Shown here: positions 15,622 through 23,860 of the stretch, piece by piece
How positions within the stretch are numbered: position 1 is the first letter of the stretch
Layout: every line of letters begins with the position of its first letter
Assembly (NCBI RefSeq): GCF_900091595.1
Contig: NZ_FMCW01000045.1
Location: forward strand, 1-41,828
Length of the DNA stretch: 41,828 bases
Source: Micromonospora haikouensis
GTDB lineage: Bacteria; Actinomycetota; Actinomycetes; Mycobacteriales; Micromonosporaceae
Reading direction: 5' to 3'
The notes under the pieces: model-generated
Database searches by the model: none
Seen by the model: only the letters and a program-made list of their open reading frames with translations
Told to the model about the DNA's origin: nothing
Position numbers and translations under genes: made by a program

Positions 15622-16293
15622 GTGACGAGACGTGCCGCCGAGATCCGCCTGGATGCCCTCTTGCGCACGGCCTGTGACGTGATCGCGGAACGGGGCTTGG
15701 CCAACACCCGCACGGCCGACGTGGCCCAGGCGGCAGGGGTCAGCCAGGCGCTGGTCTTCTACCACTTCGCCACCAAGGAGCGACTCCTCTCCCAGGCCTT
15801 CGCCTATGCGGCGGAGCAGGATCTCGCCCGGCTCGACGCCGTGGTCCGGTCCGCCGCCTCGCCCCTGGTCAAGCTCCGGCGGATGCTCAAGCTCTACGCC
15901 CCGACCGGCCGACCGACCTCGTGGTCCATGTGGATCGACGGGTGGTCGGAGTCGCTGCGCGTCCCGGAGCTGGAGAAGGTGTCCCGCCGGCTCGACCTGC
16001 GCTGGCGGGAGGATCTCGCCGCGGTGATCGCCGACGGGGTGCGCGAGGGCGTGTTCGAGTGCGCCGACCCGGCGGGCGCGGCGTGGCGGATCAACGCCAT
16101 GATGGACGGGCTCGCCGTGCAGTTCGCCGTGCACGACCGGGTGATCTCGCGCCGCCAGTTCGCCGAGTGGATCCGCCTGGCCGCCGCCCGCGAGCTCGGC
16201 CTGGAGCCGGCCCAGCTCGACTGGTCCGCCCCCGCGCAGGACCGCTCCCGCCGGGCCGCGCAGCCCCAACCCCAGCCCGACGCCGTGAGCTGA
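15622..16293 (+). CDS. TetR/AcrR family transcriptional regulator
   Basis: A 223-aa protein from GTG 15622. The helix-turn-helix NTRTADVAQAAGVSQALVFYHFATKERLL is the TetR pattern, about residues 25-55. The C-terminal half (SWSMWIDGWSESLRVPELEKVSRRLDLRWREDL) matches the BetI/TetR_C_6 ligand domain. The end is Gln/Pro/Arg-rich and probably disordered. It is convergent with the alkane hydroxylase gene, 33 bp away, so it may or may not be its regulator. A palindromic GTGCAC in TTTGTGCACGAA just upstream of the start could be its own operator. Confidence 0.92.
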   Translation: MTRRAAEIRLDALLRTACDVIAERGLANTRTADVAQAAGVSQALVFYHFATKERLLSQAFAYAAEQDLARLDAVVRSAASPLVKLRRMLKLYAPTGRPTSWSMWIDGWSESLRVPELEKVSRRLDLRWREDLAAVIADGVREGVFECADPAGAAWRINAMMDGLAVQFAVHDRVISRRQFAEWIRLAAARELGLEPAQLDWSAPAQDRSRRAAQPQPQPDAVS

Positions 16294-16326
16294 CCGGCCC
16301 GGCGCAGGCCGACACCACGACCCGGA

Positions 16327-17487
16327 TCAGCCGGCCAGCCGGCGCAGGCGGGCCCGCGCCGGCGGGTGGACGTTGGCCAGCTCCAGGTCCCCGCCGTAGT
16401 GGGCGAGCACCCGGTGGTCCATCACCCGCCGCCACACGGGCGGCACGAGGGCGGCCACGACCATCGTGGCGTACCCGGCGGGCAGTTGTGGCGAGCAGTC
16501 GAAGCTGCGCAGCGTCTGGTAGCGGCGCAGCGGGTTGGCGTGGTGGTCGCTGTGCCGCTGGAGCTGGAACAGGAAGACGTTGGTGACGGTCCGGTCGCTG
16601 TTCCAGCTGTGCCGCGCGTCCACCTTCTCGTAGCGGCCGGCGGGGTTGCGCCGCCGGGCCAGCCCGTAGTGCTCCAGGTAGTTGACCACCTCCAGCAGGG
16701 AGAAGCCGAACACGGCCTGGAGCAGCAGGAACGGGAGCACCTGCGGCCCGTACGCGGCGGTCAGGGCGGCGAACAGCACCAGCGTCATGGCCCACGCGGT
16801 GAGGATCTCGTTGCGGTACGTCCACGGGCTGCGCCCCCGGACGCGGAACCGGCCCGCCTCCAGCCGCCACGCCGAGCGCAGGCTGCCGGCGACGGTGCGC
16901 GGCCAGAAGGCGTAGAAGCTCTCGCCGAGCCGGGAGCTGGCCGGGTCGGCCGGGGTGGCGACCCGGACGTGGTGGCCCCGGTTGTGCTCGACGTGGAAGT
17001 GCCCGTAGCCGGTCGGCGCGAGGGCCACCTTCGACAGCCAGCGTTCCAGCTTCTCCCGCTTGTGCCCCAGCTCGTGGGCCGTGTTGATGGCGATGCCGTC
17101 GACCACGGCGAGGGTGGCGACCAGCCCGGCCGCGCCGAGCGGGCGCAGCCCGCCCGAGGCCCACACGGCGCAGCCGAGCACCAGGCCGGCGTACTGGGCG
17201 GGCAGGTAGAGGTAGGTCAGCCAGCGGTAGTAGCCGTCGCGGGCCAGGCGCGGCACCGCCTCCTCCGGCGGGTTGCGCCGGTCGTCGCCGACGAGCAGGT
17301 CGACGACCGGGATCACCCCGAAGACCACCACCGGCGCGAGCCACCACGCCCACGAGCCGGCGCCGCCCCGCCAGGCCAGCCACGAGGCGAAGGGCAGCGC
17401 CGGCACCAGCAGGGCGAGCGGCCAGAGCGGCCGGCGCGGGTCGCGCCAGGCGGCGGGCGGTGCGGTCGCGGGCGCGCCAGCGGTCAT
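16327..17487 (-). CDS. alkB: AlkB-type membrane alkane/fatty-acid monooxygenase
   Basis: A 386-aa integral membrane diiron protein from ATG 17487, with GGAG in front. All the histidine boxes are there: HELGHK at 138-143, EHNRGHH at 167-173 and RHSDHH at 311-316. The NYLEHYGL motif at about 269-276 is specific to alkane hydroxylases. Several hydrophobic helices lie before and between the boxes. It would insert an oxygen atom at the terminal carbon of alkanes, taking electrons from rubredoxin or ferredoxin. No rubredoxin gene is next to it and none is fused. An upstream start at 17547 is possible but lacks a ribosome site. Confidence 0.92.
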   Translation of the reverse strand: MTAGAPATAPPAAWRDPRRPLWPLALLVPALPFASWLAWRGGAGSWAWWLAPVVVFGVIPVVDLLVGDDRRNPPEEAVPRLARDGYYRWLTYLYLPAQYAGLVLGCAVWASGGLRPLGAAGLVATLAVVDGIAINTAHELGHKREKLERWLSKVALAPTGYGHFHVEHNRGHHVRVATPADPASSRLGESFYAFWPRTVAGSLRSAWRLEAGRFRVRGRSPWTYRNEILTAWAMTLVLFAALTAAYGPQVLPFLLLQAVFGFSLLEVVNYLEHYGLARRRNPAGRYEKVDARHSWNSDRTVTNVFLFQLQRHSDHHANPLRRYQTLRSFDCSPQLPAGYATMVVAALVPPVWRRVMDHRVLAHYGGDLELANVHPPARARLRRLAG

Positions 17488-17538
17488 CGCCGGTCTCCGA
17501 TCTCTCGGGTACGCCCTGACTGTGGCACGCGTCACGGC

Positions 17539-17565
17539 GTTATACAAGAGTCGAAGTTTTGTAAA
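17539..17565 (-). promoter_or_regulatory. Putative alkB promoter
   Basis: Read on the minus strand, TTTACA (17565-17560) and TATAAC (17544-17539) are separated by 15 bp in an AT-rich island 52 bp upstream of the alkB start. The spacer is shorter than ideal. The whole segment has ACAA...TTGT symmetry that could be a TetR-type site. Confidence 0.35.
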
Positions 17566-17584
17566 GCGAAGCGGCGAAGCCGCG

Positions 17585-18439
17585 TCAGCGGCGGAGCAGC
17601 CCCCACCCCCGTTGCGGCGGGGCGGCCCGCTCGAAGTCCAGCCCGACGGCCGGCTCGGCGGCCTCGGCCGTCTTCGTCAGCTGCCGCAGGCGCAGCAGCA
17701 GCCCCACCCCGAGCGACAGCAGCAGCGCGCCGAGCAGGAACGCCGCCTGCACCACCCCGAAGCCGCCCGACGACGACACGGGACGCCCGCCCGACGCGGC
17801 CGGCGGCACCTCGGCCACCACCTCCTCGCTCGGCTCGACCTCGTCGTCCACCCCGGCCGGCTCCAGCGGCTCGTCCGTCGGGTCCGCCGACGGCTCGTCC
17901 GTCGGCGCCGCGGTCGGGGTCGCCTCGACCTCCGTCCCGATCACCTCCCGGGTCGCCGCCTGCCGCGCCAGCAGCCGCGACTGCGCGTCGTACGCCTCGG
18001 CGGCCAGCGTCACCCGGCCCCGGCTGACGTCCTCGGCGAAGGCCACCCGGTAGCGGGCGGTCACCGTGCGGCCCGGGCAGAGCGTGCCCGGGTCGAGCTG
18101 CCGGTCGGTCAGCCGGGCCGTGCTGCCCTGCGTCCGGATCTCCAGGGGGAACAGCCCGGTCTCCTCGATCCGGTCCATCTTCACCTGGTCCAGCCGCAGC
18201 CCCTGCACGGTGAGCACCATCGACCAGCGGACCTTCACGCAACCGCCGTCGCGGCGCGACACCACCGCCGAGACCGTCTGCACCCCGTCGCCCGCCGTGA
18301 ACTCCGTCGGCAGGCCGCTCAGCTCGGTGGCGAACCCGGCCGCCGCCGCCCGAGCCGGCGCGGCGACGCCGACCCCCGCTCCGGACAGGCAGGCCAGCAC
18401 CACCCCGACCCTTAGCGCGTACCGCACCACCGTCACCAC
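17585..18439 (-). CDS. Secreted protein with C-terminal membrane anchor, unknown function
   Basis: A 284-aa protein; two adjacent GTG codons at 18439 and 18436 follow a GGGAGG site. The signal peptide VRYALRVGVVLACLSGAGVGVAAPARA is followed by an all-beta ectodomain of about 150 residues (GLPTEFTAGDGVQTVSAVVSR with two Cys residues, at GGCVKVRW and GTLCPGR). An acidic Pro/Thr spacer (TPTAAPTDEPSADPTDEP) then leads to one helix (VVQAAFLLGALLLSLGVGLLL) with basic residues after it. The layout is that of a cell-surface protein whose ectodomain is held on a stalk. No known family is recognised. It lies upstream of alkB on the same strand, 97 bp apart. Confidence 0.75.
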   Translation of the reverse strand: MVTVVRYALRVGVVLACLSGAGVGVAAPARAAAAGFATELSGLPTEFTAGDGVQTVSAVVSRRDGGCVKVRWSMVLTVQGLRLDQVKMDRIEETGLFPLEIRTQGSTARLTDRQLDPGTLCPGRTVTARYRVAFAEDVSRGRVTLAAEAYDAQSRLLARQAATREVIGTEVEATPTAAPTDEPSADPTDEPLEPAGVDDEVEPSEEVVAEVPPAASGGRPVSSSGGFGVVQAAFLLGALLLSLGVGLLLRLRQLTKTAEAAEPAVGLDFERAAPPQRGWGLLRR

Positions 18440-18619
18440 CGCCCTCGCCTCCCGTCGGATCCATCCATCCGGCAACGCTATGGGCGAACCGGACAACCGG
18501 GTAGACGGGCGTGTTCGCACGTACCGCGAAGCCCGGGGGGTCATCTCACCGACAGTGGTGAACCGGTGACCGTCCACCCGCGACACGCCCGGGATCGCCG
18601 GGCAGGGACAATCGGTGGC

Positions 18620-19288
18620 GTGTCCGATCTCTCCGCGGCCTTCGTGAGGCTGCACGCGCGGCTCGCCCCGGTGGCCTTCGTCCCCGAGGTCCGCCTGCAC
18701 CAGGCTGACGAGCCGATCGGGTTGTGGGAACTCACCGAGGGCGAGTTCCGCAGCTCGCAGCCGCCGCCGTTCTGGGCGTTCGCCTGGGCCGGCGGGCAGG
18801 CGCTCGCCCGGTACGTCACCGACCACCCCGAGGTCGTCGCCGGCCGCCGGGTGCTCGACCTGGCCTCCGGATCCGGCCTGGTCGCCATCGCCGCCGCCCG
18901 CGCGGGCGCGGCGGCCGTGCGCGCCGCCGAGGTCGACGAACGCGCGGTGGCGGCGGTCGCGCTCAACGCCGAGGCCAACGGGGTACGCGTCGACGCCGCC
19001 CTCGGCGACGTCCTCGACGGCGACGCCGGCGACGCCGAGGTGGTGCTCGCCGGGGACGTCTTCTACAGCGAGGCGATGGCCCGGCGGATGCTGCGCTTCC
19101 TGCTGCGGGCCGCCCGCTCCGGCGCGCGGGTGCTGGTCGGCGACCCGGGCCGGGCGTTCCTGCCCCGCGAGCGGTTCCGCGAGCTGGCCGGCTACGACGT
19201 GCCGGTGCCCGAGGCCCTGGAGAGCGTCCGGGTGAAGCACACCACCGTGTGGGAACTGGACCCCGCGCCGCCGGGGGCCGCCCGCTAG
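18620..19288 (+). CDS. Class I SAM-dependent methyltransferase
   Basis: A 222-aa protein from GTG 18620. After an N-terminal part (FWAFAWAGGQALARYV) the SAM-binding motif I is VLDLASGSGLVAIAAARAGA. Motif II is AAEVDERAVAAVALNAEANG, and VVLAGDVFYSEAMA follows. This order and the FWAFAW element match the nicotinamide N-methyltransferase-like / ETFB lysine methyltransferase group. The real substrate may be a protein lysine or a small molecule. The P450 gene starts 9 bp after its stop, so the two form an operon. A start at 18566 is possible but adds an unusual basic tail. Confidence 0.85.
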   Translation: MSDLSAAFVRLHARLAPVAFVPEVRLHQADEPIGLWELTEGEFRSSQPPPFWAFAWAGGQALARYVTDHPEVVAGRRVLDLASGSGLVAIAAARAGAAAVRAAEVDERAVAAVALNAEANGVRVDAALGDVLDGDAGDAEVVLAGDVFYSEAMARRMLRFLLRAARSGARVLVGDPGRAFLPRERFRELAGYDVPVPEALESVRVKHTTVWELDPAPPGAAR

Positions 19289-19297
19289 GTTGACCCG

Positions 19298-20458
19298 GTG
19301 CTGTTCCGGGGCTGGGGCGACGCCGTCGACGGGCCGTGGCCCGACATCGCGACCGTGACCGACCACGTGGGCGCGGCGCACCTGGTGGTGACCCGGCACG
19401 CGCTGGTGCGGCGGGTGCTCGCCGACCCGGTGACCTTCCGGCCCGACAACGCCCTCGACGCGGTCACCCCGATCCCGGTGGCCGCCCTGCGGGTGCTCGC
19501 CGGGCACCGGTTCCGGCTGCCGCCGACCCTGGCCAACAACGGCGGGGTCAGCCACCCGCAGATCCGGGGCATCGTCGCCGACGCCCTGCACCCGGCCCGG
19601 GTCGCCGCCCAGCGGCCCTGGCTCACCGACCTCGTCCGCGACCGGGTCGCCCGGCTGCGGGCGGAGCTGGACGCGGGCGTACCCGTCGATCTGTATGCCG
19701 GCCTGGCCGCGGACCTGCCGCTGCTCGTGCTGGCCCGGCTCGTCGAGCTGCCCGACGCGCCGGTCGGCGCGGTGAAGGAGTTCGCCCGCGCGGCCCTGGA
19801 GCTGTTCTGGGCCCCGCTCGACGCCGACCGGCAGGCCGCCCTCGCCGCCGAGGTGGGCCGGTTCCACCGGGTGCTGCGGGCGTTCGCCGCCACCGGCGGC
19901 GGGCTCGCGGCCCGGCTGCGCGCCGCCGGCCACTCCCCCGACGTGGTCGTCGGCGCGCTGTTCTTCCTGCTCGTCGCCGGCCAGGAGACCACCTCGCAGT
20001 TCCTCACCCTGCTGCTGCACCGGCTCACCGCCGAGCCGGCGGTACGCGCCGGGCTGCGCGCCGGCACGATCGACGTCGCCGACGTGGTCGAGGAGGGGCT
20101 GCGGCTGGAACCGCCGATCGTCACCTGGCGGCGGGTCGCCGCCGTCGACACCACGCTCGGCGGCACGCCCGTCGCGGCGGGCACCAGCGTCGTGCTGTGG
20201 CTGGCCCGCGCCGGCCGCGACCCGCAGGTGGTGGCCGCCCCCGACGCGTTCCGCCCCGGGCAGCCCGGCTCGCGCCGGCACCTCGCGTTCGGGGCGGGCG
20301 CGCACCGCTGCGTCGGCGCGCAGCTCGCCCGGCTGGAGGCCGCCGTGGTCGTCGCCGAGGCCGCGCCGCTGCTCGACGGCGTACGCGTGCTCCGGCCGCC
20401 GTGGTGCCCGGACAACCTCACCTTCCGGATGCCCGACGCGTTCGTGGTCGCCCGGTAA
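19298..20458 (+). CDS. Cytochrome P450
   Basis: A 386-aa soluble bacterial P450 from GTG 19298. The I-helix is LLVAGQETTSQFL (acid-alcohol pair replaced by Glu-Thr-Thr), the K-helix ExxR is EEGLRLEPP and the heme ligand loop is FGAGAHRCVGAQLARLE with the axial Cys. The length is slightly short, as in CYP105/107-like enzymes. It needs ferredoxin and reductase from elsewhere. It shares an operon with the methyltransferase and faces bioD. In Bacillus a P450 (BioI) supplies pimelate for biotin, so a role in biotin precursor supply is possible but unproven; a secondary-metabolite role is equally likely. Confidence 0.92.
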   Translation: MLFRGWGDAVDGPWPDIATVTDHVGAAHLVVTRHALVRRVLADPVTFRPDNALDAVTPIPVAALRVLAGHRFRLPPTLANNGGVSHPQIRGIVADALHPARVAAQRPWLTDLVRDRVARLRAELDAGVPVDLYAGLAADLPLLVLARLVELPDAPVGAVKEFARAALELFWAPLDADRQAALAAEVGRFHRVLRAFAATGGGLAARLRAAGHSPDVVVGALFFLLVAGQETTSQFLTLLLHRLTAEPAVRAGLRAGTIDVADVVEEGLRLEPPIVTWRRVAAVDTTLGGTPVAAGTSVVLWLARAGRDPQVVAAPDAFRPGQPGSRRHLAFGAGAHRCVGAQLARLEAAVVVAEAAPLLDGVRVLRPPWCPDNLTFRMPDAFVVAR

Positions 20459-20536
20459 GGAAGGGCCCCTCGTTAACGCATACGGTATAGAAGGGTCCCC
20501 TTCTCTACCCCAGGCGTTAACAAGGGGCCCTTCCTT
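20457..20536. repeat. Intergenic inverted repeat (GTTAAC/GGGCCC element), copy 1
   Basis: Two 23-nt arms (20457-20479 and 20514-20536), complementary but for one base, start AAGGAAGGGCCCC and end GTTAACGC. An inner 7-bp hairpin (20489-20504, AGAAGGG/CCCTTCT) fills the middle. The left arm begins inside the TAA stop of the P450 gene. A related element occurs at 28771-28822. It may also act as a terminator between the convergent P450 and bioD genes. Confidence 0.8.
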
Positions 20537-20548
20537 GCTCGCGGGCGG

Positions 20549-21277
20549 TCAGCCGGCGTCCTCGGCCCAGGCCCGCCAGTCGTCGAGCACCCCGTACAGG
20601 GCGGGGGTGAGCCAGCCCGACGCGGACCGGCGGAAGACCCCCGGGTCCATCGCCCCGGCGCCCGCCGGCAACGCGCCGATCAGGTGCGGCACCAGCTCGG
20701 TCAGGTTCGCCCAGTGCACCAGCTCCGGCTCCGCCGGCCACGCGCCGATCACCACGCCGGCCGGCACCGCGCGCCGGTCGAGGGCCTCCAGGGTGAGCGC
20801 GGTGTGGTTGAGGGTGCCGAGGCCGGCACGGGCCACCACCACGGCGGGAGCGCCGAGCGACACCGCCAGGTCGGCCAGCGTCCACGCCTCGCCGGAGGGG
20901 CGCAGCCCCATCGGCACGAGCAGCCCGCCGGCCCCCTCGACCAGCACGAGGTCGTGCTTGTCGGCCTCCTCGCGGATCGCGTCGACGGCGGCATACAGCT
21001 CCAGCGGCTCCAGCTGGGCCACCCGGGCCGCCGCCAGCGGGGCGAGCGGGTCGGGATAGCTGGCCAGGGTGCGGCCGGTGAGCGGGGCGGCCAGCCGGGT
21101 CACCGTGTCGACGTCGCCCGGGTCGCCGGTGGCCGTGCCGGTCTGTCCGGGTTTGACCACGGCGACCCGCAGTCCGGCCGCCTGGGCCGCGGCCGTCACC
21201 GCCGCGGTCACCACCGTCTTGCCGACCCCCGTGTCGGTGCCGGTGATCAGCACCGGCCCGGTCCACGCCGCGCTCAC
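20549..21277 (-). CDS. bioD: Dethiobiotin synthetase
   Basis: A 242-aa protein from GTG 21277. VLITGTDTGVGKTVVTAAV (P-loop at residues 12-20), VAVVKPGQTG (catalytic Lys) and LVLVEGAGGLLVPMG match BioD. It closes the ureido ring of dethiobiotin from 7,8-diaminopelargonate, CO2 and ATP. It follows bioF by 37 bp on the same strand. bioA is not in the window. Confidence 0.97.
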   Translation of the reverse strand: MSAAWTGPVLITGTDTGVGKTVVTAAVTAAAQAAGLRVAVVKPGQTGTATGDPGDVDTVTRLAAPLTGRTLASYPDPLAPLAAARVAQLEPLELYAAVDAIREEADKHDLVLVEGAGGLLVPMGLRPSGEAWTLADLAVSLGAPAVVVARAGLGTLNHTALTLEALDRRAVPAGVVIGAWPAEPELVHWANLTELVPHLIGALPAGAGAMDPGVFRRSASGWLTPALYGVLDDWRAWAEDAG

Positions 21278-21314
21278 GGCGTCACCTCCGCCCGTCCGCC
21301 CGCGCCCGCGCCGG

Positions 21315-22457
21315 TCACGGGGCGCATTCCACGATCACGTCGAGGGCCCGCCCGAAGTCCGCCCGGGCAACCCCGGCGTTGACGGTCAGTCGCAGCCGGG
21401 ACCGGCTGTCCGGCGTCGACGGCGGGCGGAAGCAGCCCACGGCCACCCCCCGGTCGGCGCAGTCGGCGGCCCAGGTGGTGGCCGCCTCGGGGCCCGGCGC
21501 GGTCACCGAGACCACGGCGGCGTCCGGCGCGGAGACCGCCAGCCCGGCGGCGCGCAGCCGGCGTACGGCCAGTCCCGTCCGCTCGGCCAGCTCGGCGCGC
21601 AGGTCGTCGCCGGCGCGGGCCAGGTCGAGCGCGGCGCGCACCCCGGCGGCGACGGCGGGCGGCAGGGCGGTGTCGAAGATGAAGGTCCGGCCGGTCTCGA
21701 CCAGGTGCCGGACGAACTCGGCCGGGCCGGCGACCACGCCCCCCGCGCCGCCGAGCGCCTTGGAGAGGGTGGCGGTGACCAGCACGTCCGGCTCGCCGGC
21801 CAGCCCGGCGGCGGCCACCCCGCCCGCCCCGGCGGGGCCCAGCACGCCGAGCGCGTGCGCGTCGTCGACGAGCAGCAGCGCGCCGTGCCGGCGGGCCACG
21901 GCGTGCAGCTCGGCCAGCGGCGCGAGGTCGCCGTCGACGGAGAAGACCGACTCGGTGACCACCACCGCGGGCCGGCCCGGCGCGGCGGCCAGCGCGGCGG
22001 CGACCGCCGCCGGGTCGGCGTGCGGGGTCACCACGGTCTCCGCGCCGGAGATGCGGCAGCCGTCGATCAGCGAGGCGTGGTTGTGCGCGTCGGAGACGAG
22101 CAGGGTACGCGGCTGCGTCAGCGCCCGGATCGCGCCGAGGTTGGCCAGGTAGCCGGAGGAGAAGACGAGGCTGCCGTCGACGCCGAGCCAGTCGGCGAGG
22201 GCCGCCTCCAGCCCGTGGTGGGCGTCGGTGGAGCCGCGCACCAGCCGGGAACCGGTCGCGCCCAGCCCGTACGCCGAAAGGGCCCGCCCGGCCGCGGCCG
22301 TGACCTCGGGGTGGGCGGCCAGGCCGAGGTAGTCGTTGCCGGCCAGGTCGACCACGGCGTCGCCGGCGGCGCGGGGCCGCAGCCGGCGGGTCAGCCCCGC
22401 CTTCGCCCGCAGCTCGGCACGGCGGTGCAGCGCCGCCAGCCAGTCCGCCACCGCCAC
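21315..22457 (-). CDS. bioF: 8-amino-7-oxononanoate synthase
   Basis: A 380-aa PLP enzyme. I chose GTG 22457 because GGGGAGGGG precedes it. Key parts are NDYLGLAAHPEV, GSRLVRGSTDAHHGLE, LLVDDAHALGVLGPAG (PLP-binding Asp and His) and the Schiff-base Lys in VTATLSKALGGAGG. It condenses pimeloyl thioester with alanine. It forms an operon with bioD downstream and is divergent from bioB. Confidence 0.97.
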   Translation of the reverse strand: MAVADWLAALHRRAELRAKAGLTRRLRPRAAGDAVVDLAGNDYLGLAAHPEVTAAAGRALSAYGLGATGSRLVRGSTDAHHGLEAALADWLGVDGSLVFSSGYLANLGAIRALTQPRTLLVSDAHNHASLIDGCRISGAETVVTPHADPAAVAAALAAAPGRPAVVVTESVFSVDGDLAPLAELHAVARRHGALLLVDDAHALGVLGPAGAGGVAAAGLAGEPDVLVTATLSKALGGAGGVVAGPAEFVRHLVETGRTFIFDTALPPAVAAGVRAALDLARAGDDLRAELAERTGLAVRRLRAAGLAVSAPDAAVVSVTAPGPEAATTWAADCADRGVAVGCFRPPSTPDSRSRLRLTVNAGVARADFGRALDVIVECAP

Positions 22458-22667
22458 GTTCCCCTCCCCGCCGTCTCCGCCGGGCGAAGTTACCACCAGT
22501 CGGCCGCGCCGCGGCGTGGCGCGGGCCGGCGCGCGGTGCCGCCACCGGTCGGGCGCGGGGGGCCGGCCCGCGCTCGGGTGCGAGGGCTCGGGCCGCGCTC
22601 GGGCGCGGGGCTCGGGCCGCGCGCTCGGGCGTTTCGTCGCCGCCGGGCGCCTTGTAGGGTACGAGCC
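22458..22667. promoter_or_regulatory. bioF-bioB divergent region with bioB promoter
   Basis: This 210-bp region contains GC-rich imperfect repeats of GGCTCGGGCCGCGCTCGGGC (about 22560-22630). Close to bioB, TTTCGT (22632-22637) and TAGGGT (22655-22660) are 17 bp apart, giving a start of transcription at or next to the bioB ATG (22668). A leaderless bioB mRNA is therefore likely, since no good ribosome site is present. No clear biotin-repressor palindrome was recognised. Confidence 0.4.
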
Positions 22668-23663
22668 ATGCCAGAGATCCTCGACCAGGCCCGCAACCAG
22701 GTGCTGGAGAACGGCGTCGGCCTCGACCAGGCCGGCGTCCTCGCGGTGCTGAACCTGCCCGACGAGCACCTCCCGGCCGCCCTCCAGCTGGCCCACGAGG
22801 TGCGGATGCGCTGGTGCGGGCCGGAGGTCGAGGTCGAGGGCATCGTGTCGCTGAAGACCGGCGGCTGCCCGGAGGACTGCCACTTCTGCTCGCAGTCCGG
22901 GCTGTTCGCCTCGCCGGTCCGCTCGGTCTGGCTGGACATCCCCTCCCTGGTGGAGGCGGCGAAGCAGACGGCGGCGACCGGGGCCACCGAGTTCTGCATC
23001 GTCGCCGCCGTGCGCGGCCCCGACGCCCGGCTGATGAAGCAGATGCGCGAGGGCGTCGCCGCGATCCGGGCCGAGGTCGACATCCAGGTCGCCGCGTCGC
23101 TCGGCATGCTCAGCCAGGAGCAGGTCGACGAGCTGGTCGACATGGGCGTGCACCGCTACAACCACAACCTGGAGACCTGCCGCTCCTACTTCCCCAACGT
23201 GGTCACCACGCACTCGTGGGAGGAGCGCTGGGAGACGCTGCGGATGGTCCGCGAGTCCGGCATGGAGGTCTGCTGCGGCGGCATCCTCGGCCTCGGCGAG
23301 ACCGTGGAGCAGCGGGCCGAGTTCGCGGCGCAGCTGGCCGAGCTGGACCCGCACGAGGTGCCGCTGAACTTCCTCAACCCCCGGCCGGGCACCCCACTGG
23401 GCGACCGCCCGGTGGTCGAGGGCAAGGACGCGCTGCGGGCCATCGCCGCGTTCCGGCTGGCCATGCCGCGCACCATCCTCCGGTACGCCGGCGGCCGGGA
23501 GATCACCCTCGGCGACCTGGGCACCCGCGACGGCCTGCTCGGCGGCATCAACGCGGTCATCGTCGGCAACTACCTGACCACGCTGGGCCGGCCGGCGACC
23601 GACGACCTGGCGCTGCTGACCGAGTTGAAGATGCCGGTCAAGGCGCTCTCCGCGACGCTGTGA
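22668..23663 (+). CDS. bioB: Biotin synthase
   Basis: A 331-aa radical SAM protein from ATG 22668. The [4Fe-4S] motif CPEDCHFCSQSG (Cys-x3-Cys-x2-Cys) and GIVSLKTGG are diagnostic. Residues for the auxiliary cluster occur in TEFCIVAAVRG, YNHNLETCRSYFPNV and CCGGILGLGET, with the Arg in YAGGRE. It inserts sulfur into dethiobiotin. bsaP overlaps its stop and is probably cotranslated. Confidence 0.98.
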   Translation: MPEILDQARNQVLENGVGLDQAGVLAVLNLPDEHLPAALQLAHEVRMRWCGPEVEVEGIVSLKTGGCPEDCHFCSQSGLFASPVRSVWLDIPSLVEAAKQTAATGATEFCIVAAVRGPDARLMKQMREGVAAIRAEVDIQVAASLGMLSQEQVDELVDMGVHRYNHNLETCRSYFPNVVTTHSWEERWETLRMVRESGMEVCCGGILGLGETVEQRAEFAAQLAELDPHEVPLNFLNPRPGTPLGDRPVVEGKDALRAIAAFRLAMPRTILRYAGGREITLGDLGTRDGLLGGINAVIVGNYLTTLGRPATDDLALLTELKMPVKALSATL

Positions 23664-23860
23664 CGGGGGCCTCGACGATGGCCGTGTGGTGCGACCGGTG
23701 CGGGGAGCCGGCCGACGGTGGCGGCCACGCGGCGTGCCGGGCGGCGCGCGAGCTGGAGCCGCCCCGGTTCTGCGCGCGCTGCCGCCGCCGGATGAAGGTG
23801 CAGGTGCTGCCGGTGGGCTGGGCGGCGGTCTGCGTCGAGCACGGCGAGCTGCGGGGTTGA
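23660..23860 (+). CDS. bsaP: Biotin synthase auxiliary protein BsaP
   Basis: A small Cys-rich protein (66 aa from GTG 23660, whose bases overlap the bioB stop; 60 aa from ATG 23678). WCDRCGEPADGGGHAACRAARELEPPRFCARC then VQVLPVGWAAVCVEHG has the Cys pairs of the BsaP family. These proteins accompany the actinobacterial type of bioB and are reported to help its iron-sulfur cluster work. The position directly after bioB supports the call. The exact start is uncertain. Confidence 0.85.
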   Translation: MTGASTMAVWCDRCGEPADGGGHAACRAARELEPPRFCARCRRRMKVQVLPVGWAAVCVEHGELRG

